In this document: positions 41,974-50,688 of the stretch, piece after piece
Layout of the letters: every line of letters starts with the position of its first letter
How positions within the stretch are numbered: the stretch's first letter is position 1
NCBI GenBank assembly: GCA_903900335.1
Contig: CAIUMP010000062.1
Coordinates: 124,001-188,000, forward strand
Length of the DNA stretch: 64,000 bases
Direction of reading: 5' to 3'
From: an uncultured Ignavibacteriota bacterium
Lineage (GTDB): Bacteria > Bacteroidota > Ignavibacteria > Palsa-1295
The notes under the pieces: model-generated
Seen by the model: the letters and a program-made list of their open reading frames with translations, nothing else
The model's database searches: none
Told to the model about the DNA's origin: nothing
Made by a program: the position numbers and the translations under genes

Positions 41974-43140
41974 TTATGTCGTTACAAGTTTCTCGATGCC
42001 TTCAACAAACGTATCCCACGAATATTTCTTCTTTTCCTCGATGACGCCAGCGGTTAATTTCTGCTCCATACCTTCATTGAAGAATCGCAGAACGCCCGCC
42101 GTAACCGCTTCGGGCGTTGCCTCATCCATGATAAGCCCACTCTTCTCGTGGATCACCACCTCCGGCAGTCCGCCAACATTCGTCGCGATGACGGGCGTGT
42201 CGAAGTTGTACGCGATCTGAACGATCCCGGATTGCGTCGCGCTTCGGTACGGCAGCACCGTAACATTCGCCGCGCTGAAATACTTTGCGACTTCTTCGTT
42301 CGCGATGTAATCCGTTGCGAGAACAAGATTCTTCTCAGGAATGCCAAGCTCTTTGATGAGAGCGATGTACTCGTCCTTATCTGTGTAATATTCCCCCGCG
42401 ACGATCAACCTAAGCTCCGGCTGCACTTTTAGCATCGCAGGCATTGCGCGGAGGATGATGTCGAGTCCCTTATACTTTCGGATAAAACCGAAGAAAAGAA
42501 TTGCGGGAGCGTCGTCTGGAATTCCGAGCGCGGAACGGGCTTCGCTACGATCCATCCGCTCACCAAATATCTCGTAGATAGGATGCGCGAGCTTGATGTA
42601 CTTCGCAGATGGTGCCACGATGATCAAGTCACGCTCGACAGAATCCGACTGTACGATGAAGTAATCGACTGCGCGGAAAGCGAACTTCGTAAACGCCAGA
42701 TCACCCGGTCGCTTCTCGTGCGGAATGACATTATCCGCGATGAAGATGACTTTGCACTCTTTACCTTGCTTCCGCGTAATGCGTTTTGCAACGCGAGCGA
42801 TTACGCCATATGCCGGAGCAAAGAACGGCAGCCAGAATTTGAAGATGAGGAGATCGGGCTGCTGTTTTGCCGCGATCATCCCGGCCTTGAACCAAGAGAC
42901 GGGATTGACGGAGTCAATCACGGGCTCCCCCACCTCTGCAAGAGGAGGGGGCTGGGGGGTGGATGACCCGGTGGGTTCATCCTGCGACTTGCCCGGAAAG
43001 AGAAACTTCGGATACTGCCGCGAGAACGAGATGATCCCCACCGAATGCCCGCGCTTCTCCAGTGTTCGGTAGAGCAGCGAAACATAGTGCGCGATGCCGC
43101 CGCGAAGCGGAAATGCGGTGCCGATTATGAGGACTTTCAC
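41974..43140 (-). CDS. Glycosyltransferase family 4 carrying an in-frame palindromic insert
   Basis: 388 residues, GTG start at 43140 (MKVLIIGTAFPLRGGIAHY). GT-B fold with ADNVIPHEKRPGD, PAILFFGFIRKYKGLDIIL, EEVAKYFSAANVTVLPYRSATQSGIVQIAYNFDTPVIAT. These features fit GT4 enzymes of exopolysaccharide clusters. Residues ~59-72 (SSTPQPPPLAEVGE) come from a 39-bp palindromic element that is nearly identical to the one in ubiE but read on the opposite strand. It sits in a linker between FPGKSQDE and DSVNPVSWF, where relatives have a short loop. Confidence 0.88.
   Translation of the reverse strand: MKVLIIGTAFPLRGGIAHYVSLLYRTLEKRGHSVGIISFSRQYPKFLFPGKSQDEPTGSSTPQPPPLAEVGEPVIDSVNPVSWFKAGMIAAKQQPDLLIFKFWLPFFAPAYGVIARVAKRITRKQGKECKVIFIADNVIPHEKRPGDLAFTKFAFRAVDYFIVQSDSVERDLIIVAPSAKYIKLAHPIYEIFGERMDRSEARSALGIPDDAPAILFFGFIRKYKGLDIILRAMPAMLKVQPELRLIVAGEYYTDKDEYIALIKELGIPEKNLVLATDYIANEEVAKYFSAANVTVLPYRSATQSGIVQIAYNFDTPVIATNVGGLPEVVIHEKSGLIMDEATPEAVTAGVLRFFNEGMEQKLTAGVIEEKKKYSWDTFVEGIEKLVTT
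42926..42964 (+). repeat. 39-bp palindromic element, copy 2 (inside GT4 gene)
   Basis: Core hairpin CCTCT-GCA-AGAGG. 36/39 identical to 9199-9237. Given on the plus strand, while the host gene runs on the minus strand, so the translated peptide differs completely from copy 1. Confidence 0.85.
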
Positions 43141-43161
43141 GAGGGACGCCGTGCTCCGGTC

Positions 43162-44568
43162 TTACAGATGTATCGGCTCACCCTCCGCCACAGAAGCCGC
43201 TTCCATGATGGCTTCGGAGAAGGTCGGATGCGGATGGATCGTCTTCGTGATGGACATGCCCGTCGCGCCATGAGCGCGGGCGATGACAAGCTCTTGCAGC
43301 ATCTCCGTCGCTTCGTTGCCAATGATGTGCGCGCCTAAAATCTCGTCGTACTTCGCGCCGATGATGAGTTTGACGAAGCCATCTGTTTCTCCAGCGGCAC
43401 GGGCCTTGCCGAGAGCTGTGAATGGGAATTTACCGATTTTGTACTCGATGCCCGCTTCCTTTGCGGCGCGTTCGGTCATGCCGGTGCTGGCAACTTGCGG
43501 CTGGCAATAGGTACAGCCGGGGATGTTGTCGTAATCCAGTGAGTGCGGATGATGTCCACCGAGATGCTCGGCCGCGATGATGCCTTCGTGCGTCGCAACG
43601 TGCGCGAGCCACGGCGGGCCTGCAACATCACCGACGGCATAGATACCTTGCACACCCGTCTGCATGTACTCATCAACATCAATGAAGCCCTTGGTCATCT
43701 TGATGCCGAGCTTTTCGAGTCCGATGTTCTCCGTGTTGCCTTGGACGCCGATGGCGACAAGCACACACTCCGCTTCGATGGTCTGCTTTGCGCCGCCATC
43801 AACAGCTTCGATCTCGACTTTCACACCTTTCTTCTCCAGTGTCACACCGTTAACTTTGTGCTTCGTGAAGATCGAATAGCCCTGCTTCTTGTAGATCTTT
43901 TCGATCTCGACGGAGACCTCCGTATCCTCGACCGGAAGAAGATTCGGCATCATCTCGACGACGGAGACCTTCGTGCCGAACGTCTTGTAAAAATACGCGA
44001 ACTCCATACCGATCGCACCCGCGCCGATGACGACCATCGACTCCGGAATGTGATCCATGATCATCGCCTCTGTGGAGGAGAGAACTTGCTTGCCATCAGG
44101 TTTCAGATTCGGAAGTTGCCGAGCACGTGCACCGGTAGCGATGACGATATTCTTTCCACTGACCGTCTTCTTCGATCCATCGGTCGCAGTGACTTCAATG
44201 GAATTCTTGCCCGTGAGCGTGCCGAAGCCCTTGACGTGATCGATCTTGTTCTTGCGGAAGAGGAATTCGATGCCTTTCACGACGCGGTCGGACACATCGC
44301 GTGAGCGCTTCACGACACGAGAAAAATCCACACGGAGATTATCGTAGCCGATGCCCCACTCTTCCGGGGCGATCTGCATGGTGTGATAAATCTCGGCGTT
44401 CTTGAGCAGTGCCTTGGTCGGGATGCAGCCCCAGTTGAGGCAGACGCCACCGAGTTTGTCGCGCTCGACGCATGCGACTTTAAGTCCAAGTTGAGAGGAG
44501 CGAATCGCCGCTGGGTATCCGCCCGGCCCACCGCCGAGCACGATCACATCATAATCGAAAGAAGCCAT
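43162..44568 (-). CDS. lpd: Dihydrolipoyl dehydrogenase (E3)
   Basis: 468 residues. FAD enzyme that reoxidises dihydrolipoyl groups of 2-oxoacid dehydrogenases or the glycine cleavage system. FAD-binding VLGGGPGGYPAA, redox-active pair C43/C48 in GGVCLNWGCIPTK, NAD-binding VVIGAGAIGMEFA, and the C-terminal catalytic HPHPTFSEAIMEA. No E1/E2 genes are adjacent. It heads an apparent operon with surface-glycan genes, which is unexpected. ATG 44568, no Shine-Dalgarno. The 234 bp upstream (44569-44802) contain no clear element. Confidence 0.96.
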   Translation of the reverse strand: MASFDYDVIVLGGGPGGYPAAIRSSQLGLKVACVERDKLGGVCLNWGCIPTKALLKNAEIYHTMQIAPEEWGIGYDNLRVDFSRVVKRSRDVSDRVVKGIEFLFRKNKIDHVKGFGTLTGKNSIEVTATDGSKKTVSGKNIVIATGARARQLPNLKPDGKQVLSSTEAMIMDHIPESMVVIGAGAIGMEFAYFYKTFGTKVSVVEMMPNLLPVEDTEVSVEIEKIYKKQGYSIFTKHKVNGVTLEKKGVKVEIEAVDGGAKQTIEAECVLVAIGVQGNTENIGLEKLGIKMTKGFIDVDEYMQTGVQGIYAVGDVAGPPWLAHVATHEGIIAAEHLGGHHPHSLDYDNIPGCTYCQPQVASTGMTERAAKEAGIEYKIGKFPFTALGKARAAGETDGFVKLIIGAKYDEILGAHIIGNEATEMLQELVIARAHGATGMSITKTIHPHPTFSEAIMEAASVAEGEPIHL

Positions 44569-44802
44569 GAAAGTCTGTTACTATCGTGAAATCGCTGTGT
44601 TATCTGCCAGTGCCGGGTTTCGGCTCGGGCGGGTTAACAAATGTCTGGCAAAAACGATGCTTTCGCCTCGCTGTTGCAACGAAGATATTTTGGTGGGCAA
44701 TACGTGGGAATTCAAGATTTGTTTAAAACTACTGTGGCACAAATTTCGTCTGTATTTGCGGAAGGCGGACCCCATGAATACTGATCACCAGAAAGTTGTG
44801 AA

Positions 44803-45567
44803 ATGAGACTCGTTCGCACGAGATACTGCATTGGTTTGGTTCTGGGCCTCGCGGTTTTTCTTCCGCAGGGGAGTAAGGCTCTTACACCACCAACGGAAGT
44901 GCCAGCGACGGAAGTGCCTGCAGCGAAACTCGCGCTGGATCGTTTCCTCGCCGAACGTGCCGAGAATTTAGCGCGTGAGGAAGGGGTCCTCGTCGATCCG
45001 GTGTATTCTCGTATGAAGTTCATGGTTCCGTATCTCAGCCCACTCACGGGTTTACGGTTCGAAATTTCGCTCGCGCCACCTGCATCCGACATGCCAGCAG
45101 ATCCCTACGAACTTGCTAAGTATGGGCGGCTAACGCTGGAATACAATAATCTCGCACTGATCGACGGCAGCAAGTTTGGGTTCGCCATTCAAGCGCTCCA
45201 TGTTGCTCATCATCTCCTGCTCTACTCTGCGGGAATGACGAGCGATATCAATAATGACGGTATGTTCCTTGTGACCGCTGGGCTTGCCACCTACCAGACA
45301 GGCAATAGTAGAGAAGAACCGTTCGTTACTGCCCCGTTCGCAAGAATGAAATTCCAATCCTCCGAACGTGCGATATTTGTCTATTCCGAACTACAGGCAA
45401 CCATGAACGCTAGGGCCTATATTTCCGGAACCGCAGGCCTTGGTCTTCGGCTGACCCCTCTAATGACGCTTATTGGGGGGTACCAGCACACGGAATTTAT
45501 TATGCCTACGGAACAACGGATCCGAATGGTCAACGGATTTCAGGGCACGGCGCAATGGGGGATGTGA
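44803..45567 (+). CDS. Exported protein, probable outer-membrane barrel, unknown
   Basis: 254 residues. Signal peptide MRLVRTRYCIGLVLGLAVFL...SKA. Near the N-terminus a short repeat VPATEVPA. The rest alternates hydrophobic/polar (RLTLEYNNLALIDGSKFGFAIQAL, AYISGTAGLGLRLTPLMTLIGGYQHTEFIM), consistent with a small barrel of about 10-12 strands. No family recognised. A nine-codon ORF (44774-44806) overlaps the start by ATGA, but it is too short to claim. Confidence 0.6.
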   Translation: MRLVRTRYCIGLVLGLAVFLPQGSKALTPPTEVPATEVPAAKLALDRFLAERAENLAREEGVLVDPVYSRMKFMVPYLSPLTGLRFEISLAPPASDMPADPYELAKYGRLTLEYNNLALIDGSKFGFAIQALHVAHHLLLYSAGMTSDINNDGMFLVTAGLATYQTGNSREEPFVTAPFARMKFQSSERAIFVYSELQATMNARAYISGTAGLGLRLTPLMTLIGGYQHTEFIMPTEQRIRMVNGFQGTAQWGM

Positions 45568-45589
45568 GCTTCGTGAGACCTCAGTTTAG

Positions 45590-45705
45590 CCCGATTATAT
45601 GGCTGTCATCCCTATCGCGTCGAAGCGGAGCAGAGCGATAAACACTCGAGGAGAGGGTTGTTCTTCGATAATGGATTGCTTCGTTAATCGCAAGAACCTT
45701 CCTCG
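45590..45705. repeat. Decayed dispersed repeat
   Basis: Contains GTCATCCCTATCGCG...GCGGAGCAGAGCG, then GATTGCTTCGTT...CCTTCCTCGCATTGAC. The second part resembles the palindrome at 40345-40378 (ATTGCTT...CCTCGCAATGAC) with substitutions. No gene in 45568-45732. Confidence 0.4.
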
Positions 45706-45732
45706 CATTGACTCCGGATGCGTGAAAATACA

Positions 45733-47022
45733 TTACCCTAGCACATCCTTAACGGCATCCAAAAACGCTTGAATATCGGCCTCTGAAGTGTAGATATGAT
45801 TGCTTAAGCGATTGGCATTTAGTCCGCTTTCGTGCACGACCCGCGTGCGAACCTTGTGCTTTCCCATCAGTTCGTTAGCGAAATCCTGACAACTCAGCTT
45901 GTTGTCAAGTTTTAAGGTAGTGATTCCGGTAACAGATGTAGCGGGTGTTAAGAAATGGAAGCGACCGTTGCTGATTGATTGAAGGCCGGTGCGAAGCATC
46001 GTTGTGAGATGCTGGATGCGCTTCTCGATCTTTTCGAAACCGATCTTCTGCATGAACTGGATCGCGCCGAGAAGGCCATCGTAGAGCGCAAAATTCTGGG
46101 TAGCGAAATCGTAGCGAGAGGCGGTGTCGAGGAAATCGAGGTTGCCCTGATAATCCCAATGTTTGTCAACCTCCCCACCTGCCCAGGTGGGGATGACGTG
46201 GTCTTGAAAGTCGGGCGCGATGTAAAGGAATCCGACGCCTTTAGGGCCGCAGAGCCATTTGTGTCCGCATGATGCGTAGGCATGCACTCCCAGTTCCTGC
46301 ACATCTGTGCGAAGCATGCCCGGAGGATGTGCACCGTCAGCCAGAAGCCACACGCCCTTTTCTCGCGCGAGCGCAGAAAGACGTTTGATCGGAAGAAGTT
46401 GCCCCGTCGTACAGGTAAGATGCGGTACAGAGATAGCGCGCGTTCGCGGCGTGATCGCGTCCGAAAACCGTTGCATCAACTCGTCGTCGTTCGGAACAAG
46501 TGTCACGAACTTGACCTCGATACCATCGCGTTTCTTTCGTGCCAACCAGGGAATCGCATTGCCAGCGTGCTCCTGATCTGTCAAGATGACTTCATCACCG
46601 ACTCGCATGTCGATGCCACTGGATACAATGGAAATCGCCTCGCTCACGTTATGCGTGTAGGCAATGCGGTCTGCACTCTCCGCGTTGATGACGCCCGCAA
46701 TCGCTCGCTTAATTGCCTCGTGATCACCGCCGTAATCTCCGGTGGAATCCACGTGCTGAATGCGCTTTGTGACGCGCTCGGTCACTTCTCGCGGGCTTGG
46801 GCCCATCGTTCCGTTGTTCAGGTAAAGCTGATCGTGAACGATAGGAAATTCTTCGCGAATGGATTCCCAATATTTCTCACCCTCATTCGTCTCAGACAAA
46901 CTAGGCGTGGCGAGATCCATTTCGGCTGCGTAAACGGAGCCCGCCACAGCGGACTCACGTAACAACAGGGTGCTTGCCGCTGCCGAAGCAGCGGTCAATT
47001 GGATGAAGGTTCGTCGGTTCAT
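45733..47022 (-). CDS. Tat-exported class V aminotransferase (isopenicillin-N-epimerase-like)
   Basis: 429 residues. The N-terminus MNRRTFIQLTAASAAASTLLL is a twin-arginine signal. The catalytic part is a PLP fold type I, class V enzyme: LYLNNGTMGPSP, THNVSEAIS, PLP-aspartate DGAH (229-232) and Schiff-base lysine K255 in GHKW. Relatives include isopenicillin-N epimerase and cysteine desulfurase-like enzymes. Export by Tat fits folding with PLP before transport. Substrate unknown. A 20-bp perfect palindrome (CCCCACCTG-CC-CAGGTGGGG, about 46168-46187) encodes PTWAGG inside it. Confidence 0.87.
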   Translation of the reverse strand: MNRRTFIQLTAASAAASTLLLRESAVAGSVYAAEMDLATPSLSETNEGEKYWESIREEFPIVHDQLYLNNGTMGPSPREVTERVTKRIQHVDSTGDYGGDHEAIKRAIAGVINAESADRIAYTHNVSEAISIVSSGIDMRVGDEVILTDQEHAGNAIPWLARKKRDGIEVKFVTLVPNDDELMQRFSDAITPRTRAISVPHLTCTTGQLLPIKRLSALAREKGVWLLADGAHPPGMLRTDVQELGVHAYASCGHKWLCGPKGVGFLYIAPDFQDHVIPTWAGGEVDKHWDYQGNLDFLDTASRYDFATQNFALYDGLLGAIQFMQKIGFEKIEKRIQHLTTMLRTGLQSISNGRFHFLTPATSVTGITTLKLDNKLSCQDFANELMGKHKVRTRVVHESGLNANRLSNHIYTSEADIQAFLDAVKDVLG

Positions 47023-47091
47023 TCACAGTCTAAGAATTGGGAAATGGATTAGTGAAATGCTAATGAACCTCAAAACATTCACGACGGCAGA

Positions 47092-47391
47092 TCAGGGCCG
47101 CTTTATCATTGCCTCCAGCCTATCGACGTATGTCTCAAACGCCTTGCGCCCCTTGCGTGTGAGTTTGTAGGAGGAGACGGGTTTCTTCCCAACGAATTGC
47201 TTTGTTACAGCAACGTACCCCGCTTCCTCGAGCTTGCTGAGGTGGATACTGAGATTGCCGTCCGTTGTTTGTACCTTCTCTTTAAGAAAGTTAAATTCTG
47301 CCTCATCCAGGGTCACGAGCACGGACATTATTGCGAGCCGAATACGTGAGTGGATAAGGTCATCAAGCTGCTGATGATTGAAGTCCTGCAT
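47092..47391 (-). CDS. Winged-helix transcriptional regulator (PF13601-like)
   Basis: 99 residues. Winged HTH of the type that regulates small membrane-protein operons: IHSRIRLAIMSVLVTLDEAEFNFLKEKVQTTDGNLSIHLSKLEEAGYV (helices 2-3 of the HTH), then wing KPVSSYKLTRKGRKAFETY. It lies 3 bp after the stop of the membrane-protein gene and is surely co-transcribed with it. A perfect 27-bp palindrome (48071-48097) before that gene is the likely autoregulatory operator. Confidence 0.87.
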   Translation of the reverse strand: MQDFNHQQLDDLIHSRIRLAIMSVLVTLDEAEFNFLKEKVQTTDGNLSIHLSKLEEAGYVAVTKQFVGKKPVSSYKLTRKGRKAFETYVDRLEAMIKRP

Positions 47392-47394
47392 AAT

Positions 47395-48054
47395 TCACGC
47401 CTCCTGACCTAGCGTCAATTGCTCATGACGATATCGTCGATTCAGAAGAACCCCTGGGACCACCTGGAAGCAGATCAGCATACCCGCATAGAGCCCGAGC
47501 ATGTGGATGCTTGGGAAAAGGTACATTGCCACCGCGCCCACCCACCAGACGACTCCGATATTTCGGAGCCAAGGGATTTCCATTGCAAATCCACTAAGAA
47601 AATAGGCAATTCCCAAAATGAGGGCGGCCACGAAGCAAGCGTAGTAGGGGTGAATTGGCGGGAAACTATCAGGCCCATGACTGATTTGCACATTGCACAG
47701 GAATACCCCGAGGCCCAGTGCCGAACCGCAAGCACCCCAAATGGCACCCTGCATTCGATCTACGAAGTTCTTCGTACGTCTTTTTCCCTTGTTCTGCCGC
47801 ACCATCCAGGCGATGTATCCATATCCGATCACCATGAGACCTATCCAAATATAGCCGACATAGAAGTCCTGGTTCAACAGGGCGGAGAGGTAGGTGATCG
47901 TCATGCCCATGGCAACGACGAGTCCCCAGACAATGTACGGCTTTCCATCTTCAGAAAAGCTGCGACGGCTATCTTCGATGATCTTGCGAATGAAGGCGAG
48001 TTCCTCGTCCGGGTTTCCGGTAGTATTCAGTTGTGTGCTGTTCATTGTGGTCAT
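47395..48054 (-). CDS. Four-helix inner-membrane protein, partner of the wHTH regulator
   Basis: 219 residues from the ATG at 48054 (another ATG at 48045). The open frame runs on to 48678, but that would overlap recG antisense and cross the operator. After a soluble ~45-residue N-terminus (DEELAFIRKIIEDSRRSFSEDGKPYIVWG) there are about five to six hydrophobic segments in helical pairs. The N-terminal motif is common in membrane proteins paired with PF13601 regulators. Function unknown. Confidence 0.75.
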   Translation of the reverse strand: MTTMNSTQLNTTGNPDEELAFIRKIIEDSRRSFSEDGKPYIVWGLVVAMGMTITYLSALLNQDFYVGYIWIGLMVIGYGYIAWMVRQNKGKRRTKNFVDRMQGAIWGACGSALGLGVFLCNVQISHGPDSFPPIHPYYACFVAALILGIAYFLSGFAMEIPWLRNIGVVWWVGAVAMYLFPSIHMLGLYAGMLICFQVVPGVLLNRRYRHEQLTLGQEA

Positions 48055-48070
48055 TCCGATTTGGTGGTAA

Positions 48071-48097
48071 AAAGCACTTTGTATTACAAAGTGCTTT
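48071..48097. promoter_or_regulatory. Perfect inverted-repeat operator
   Basis: AAAGCACTTTGT-ATT-ACAAAGTGCTTT, 12-bp arms with a 3-bp spacer, 16 bp before the start of the membrane-protein/wHTH operon. Likely the binding site of the wHTH dimer; it could also affect recG, which starts about 100 bp to the right. Confidence 0.75.
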
Positions 48098-48198
48098 AAC
48101 GTTCGCAGAAATAAATGGTTTCCGAATGGCGAAAAAATCTTGGGAGCGGAATGCGCGGGGGGGATAAAGGATGCTATACTTACTGTTAGCCTTGTCGA

Positions 48199-50640
48199 AT
48201 GTCCGATACAACAACTACGCGAAAAGCCATCCCCAGGAAACAGCAGACCTTCGAAGACACGATCGAGGGCGCATTGCGGTCGCTCGTGGGTGAAGCGAAT
48301 CAACGAGCAACATCCGAAGAGACGTTCGTTGCTGATGTCCACCTTAAGCAGCTCCGCCAATTTCTTCGTTCGATAAAGGGGCTCCAGAACAAAAAGATTG
48401 ACGCACTCATAGCGGCAGGCTTTGAGTCTATCGAGGATCTGGTCTTCCACTATCCCACCCGATATCTGGACGCCCGTCAGCTTGTTCCTTTGCGGGATGT
48501 ACGGAAGCACCTGATGAAGCCGGTAAGCATCCGAGCGCAGGTGCTCACTTCGCAGCTCATTCCGGGTCGCATGCGCTCGCGGGCGGCGATCGTGTTGAAG
48601 GATGATTCGGGTGGAGTGCTGCAACTTGTCTATTTTGATTTCCCAGAATGGAGGGTAAAGAGCTTCGTGCCTGGTCAAGAGTATCTTGTTGCTGGTTATG
48701 TAGGGATGTATCGCAACGTTTTGCAGATCGTCCAGCCGCCATTCATAGAGCAGATCTCAACGCCCGAAGATTTTGCGGAAGGTAAAATGCTCCCGCTCTA
48801 TTCTTTGCCGATGACCCTCAGGAAGGCCGGACTGCGTGAGAAGCAATTTCGAGAGATCATTCACAAATCCGTAGATCGCGCAGAGGAGCTCGGATTACTC
48901 ACCGAGATTCTACCGATCCCGCTGGTCGAACATGGGAACATGATGCGGCGGACGGATGCGATCCGAGAAGTTCATCAGCCGGAGAGCCCCGAACGCCTTG
49001 ATAAAGCGCGCTGGCGACTCAAGTATGAGGAGGTGTTTTTCCTGCAGCTTCGGCTAGCAGTTGAAAGGATGCGGATGCGCAAGGCCATAAAGGGAGTTGT
49101 GCGAATGGATGTCTCCCGATTGCAGCGGGTACTTGCCGGTCAACCTCTGCTTGATGCTGGCCCAGCTGAGCAAGTCCTAGCTGCGCTTCCGTGGAAGCTT
49201 ACTGCTGATCAGGAACGATCATTGCAGGAATTCCTGACGGACATGTCCAAAGCAGGTGGTAGAAGTTATCCGATGAACCGGCTGTTGCAAGGCGACGTAG
49301 GAAGCGGGAAGACGATCGTTGCGCTGTTGGCAATGTTGGTTGCTGTCGAGAACGGCTATCAGTGTGCATTCATGGCGCCAACAGAGGTACTTGCGGCCCA
49401 ACACTACGACACACTGTCGAAGCTTTTGAAGAATACGTATGTCCAAACGAGTTTGCTGATGGGTGGGCAGGGCAAAGGACTTCGTAAAGGGATTCTGGAA
49501 GCGATAGCAGCAGGGGAGACGCACATCGTGGTTGGCACACACGCGCTGATCGAGAAAGGAGTCAAATTCCAGCGACTGGGATTTGTTGTAACCGACGAGC
49601 AGCACCGCTTTGGCGTTGCACAGCGGCGGGCCTTAATCGAGAAAAGCTTCGATCAGCCGGAAGCCGATATAGATACTAACGATATGTTCCGATCGAGATC
49701 TATTGCGCACCCTGTTTCACCGGATGTACTGATCATGACTGCAACTCCCATCCCCCGAACGCTTGCCCTGACGCTCTATGGGGACATGGATGTCTCAACG
49801 ATCCGTCAGATGCCGAAAGGTCGGAAGCCGATCAAGACAATGCTCTTCTTCGAACACGATCTTCCGAAAGTGTACGAGGCCGCTAAACGTCGGATAAGAC
49901 AGAAAGGCGAGCAAGTCTTCATCGTGTATCCACTGAGAGAGAAATCGGAGAAAGTAGATTCTGAAGCGGCGGAAAAAGGTTTTGAGCAGCTGCAATCAAA
50001 TGACTTCAAAGAATTCAAGGTCGGTCTGATCCACGGCAAGATGTCATCCGATCAGAAGCAAGAAGCCATGCGGAAGTTTCGCGAGAGAGAATTCGATGTG
50101 TTGGTGGCCACCACGGTTATCGAGGTCGGGGTCGATATCCCGAACGCGACTGTGATGATCGTTCAACACGCCGACCGGTTTGGTTTGGCCCAGTTACATC
50201 AGCTCCGTGGACGCGTGGGGCGGGGTAGTGCTGACTCCGCGTGTGTGCTGGTAGCAAGTCAGAAGCTCGCAACCGCTGACGAGCGAACGTCACTCGAAGA
50301 GCGGGGGAGTGCCTTCGAAACCAGCGACCAATTGGAGCAGGCGTCGCTTGCATTGGAACGCTTGAAAACCCTCGTGGCGATCTCAGACGGATTTGAACTC
50401 GCGAAGGCGGACCTCGCGTTTCGCGGCTCTGGCGAAGTTCTTGGGCTCAAGCAGTCCGGGAAAGTGATCTTGAAAATTGCCAATCTCGCGACCGATGTGG
50501 AGATTGTGCAACAAACGCTGTTGGATGCAGAAGCACTACTGAACGAGGACCCCCAGTTGCGTACGCCTGCAAACCAAGAAACACGAACAGAATTTCTGCG
50601 ATTATACCGGGACGCAGAGTCCTATTTGCACGTTGGGTAG
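48199..50640 (+). CDS. recG: ATP-dependent DNA helicase RecG
   Basis: 813 residues, somewhat longer than usual through a ~45-residue polar N-terminus and an insertion near 485-510 (FDQPEADIDTNDMFRSRSIAHP). Branch-migrates stalled forks and Holliday junctions. Wedge/OB domain ~100-190, Walker A GDVGSGKT at 365-372, DEQH box 466-469, LIMTATPIPRTLALTLYGD, and motif VI QLRGRVGRG. Divergent from the wHTH operon. Confidence 0.96.
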   Translation: MSDTTTTRKAIPRKQQTFEDTIEGALRSLVGEANQRATSEETFVADVHLKQLRQFLRSIKGLQNKKIDALIAAGFESIEDLVFHYPTRYLDARQLVPLRDVRKHLMKPVSIRAQVLTSQLIPGRMRSRAAIVLKDDSGGVLQLVYFDFPEWRVKSFVPGQEYLVAGYVGMYRNVLQIVQPPFIEQISTPEDFAEGKMLPLYSLPMTLRKAGLREKQFREIIHKSVDRAEELGLLTEILPIPLVEHGNMMRRTDAIREVHQPESPERLDKARWRLKYEEVFFLQLRLAVERMRMRKAIKGVVRMDVSRLQRVLAGQPLLDAGPAEQVLAALPWKLTADQERSLQEFLTDMSKAGGRSYPMNRLLQGDVGSGKTIVALLAMLVAVENGYQCAFMAPTEVLAAQHYDTLSKLLKNTYVQTSLLMGGQGKGLRKGILEAIAAGETHIVVGTHALIEKGVKFQRLGFVVTDEQHRFGVAQRRALIEKSFDQPEADIDTNDMFRSRSIAHPVSPDVLIMTATPIPRTLALTLYGDMDVSTIRQMPKGRKPIKTMLFFEHDLPKVYEAAKRRIRQKGEQVFIVYPLREKSEKVDSEAAEKGFEQLQSNDFKEFKVGLIHGKMSSDQKQEAMRKFREREFDVLVATTVIEVGVDIPNATVMIVQHADRFGLAQLHQLRGRVGRGSADSACVLVASQKLATADERTSLEERGSAFETSDQLEQASLALERLKTLVAISDGFELAKADLAFRGSGEVLGLKQSGKVILKIANLATDVEIVQQTLLDAEALLNEDPQLRTPANQETRTEFLRLYRDAESYLHVG

Positions 50641-50688
50641 TCCGTCCATCAATGTGAGACTTTGCCATTGATCGTGTTAGGTAGTAGT

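Noticed and set aside
44774-44806. Nine-codon leader ORF before the exported barrel gene
   Set aside because: ATGA overlap is suggestive, but there is no Shine-Dalgarno, attenuator or amino-acid pattern to support a leader peptide.
48055-48678. Long antisense extension of the membrane-protein gene into recG
   Set aside because: It would cross the perfect operator and run antisense through the recG 5' region; the ATG at 48054 fits the family.
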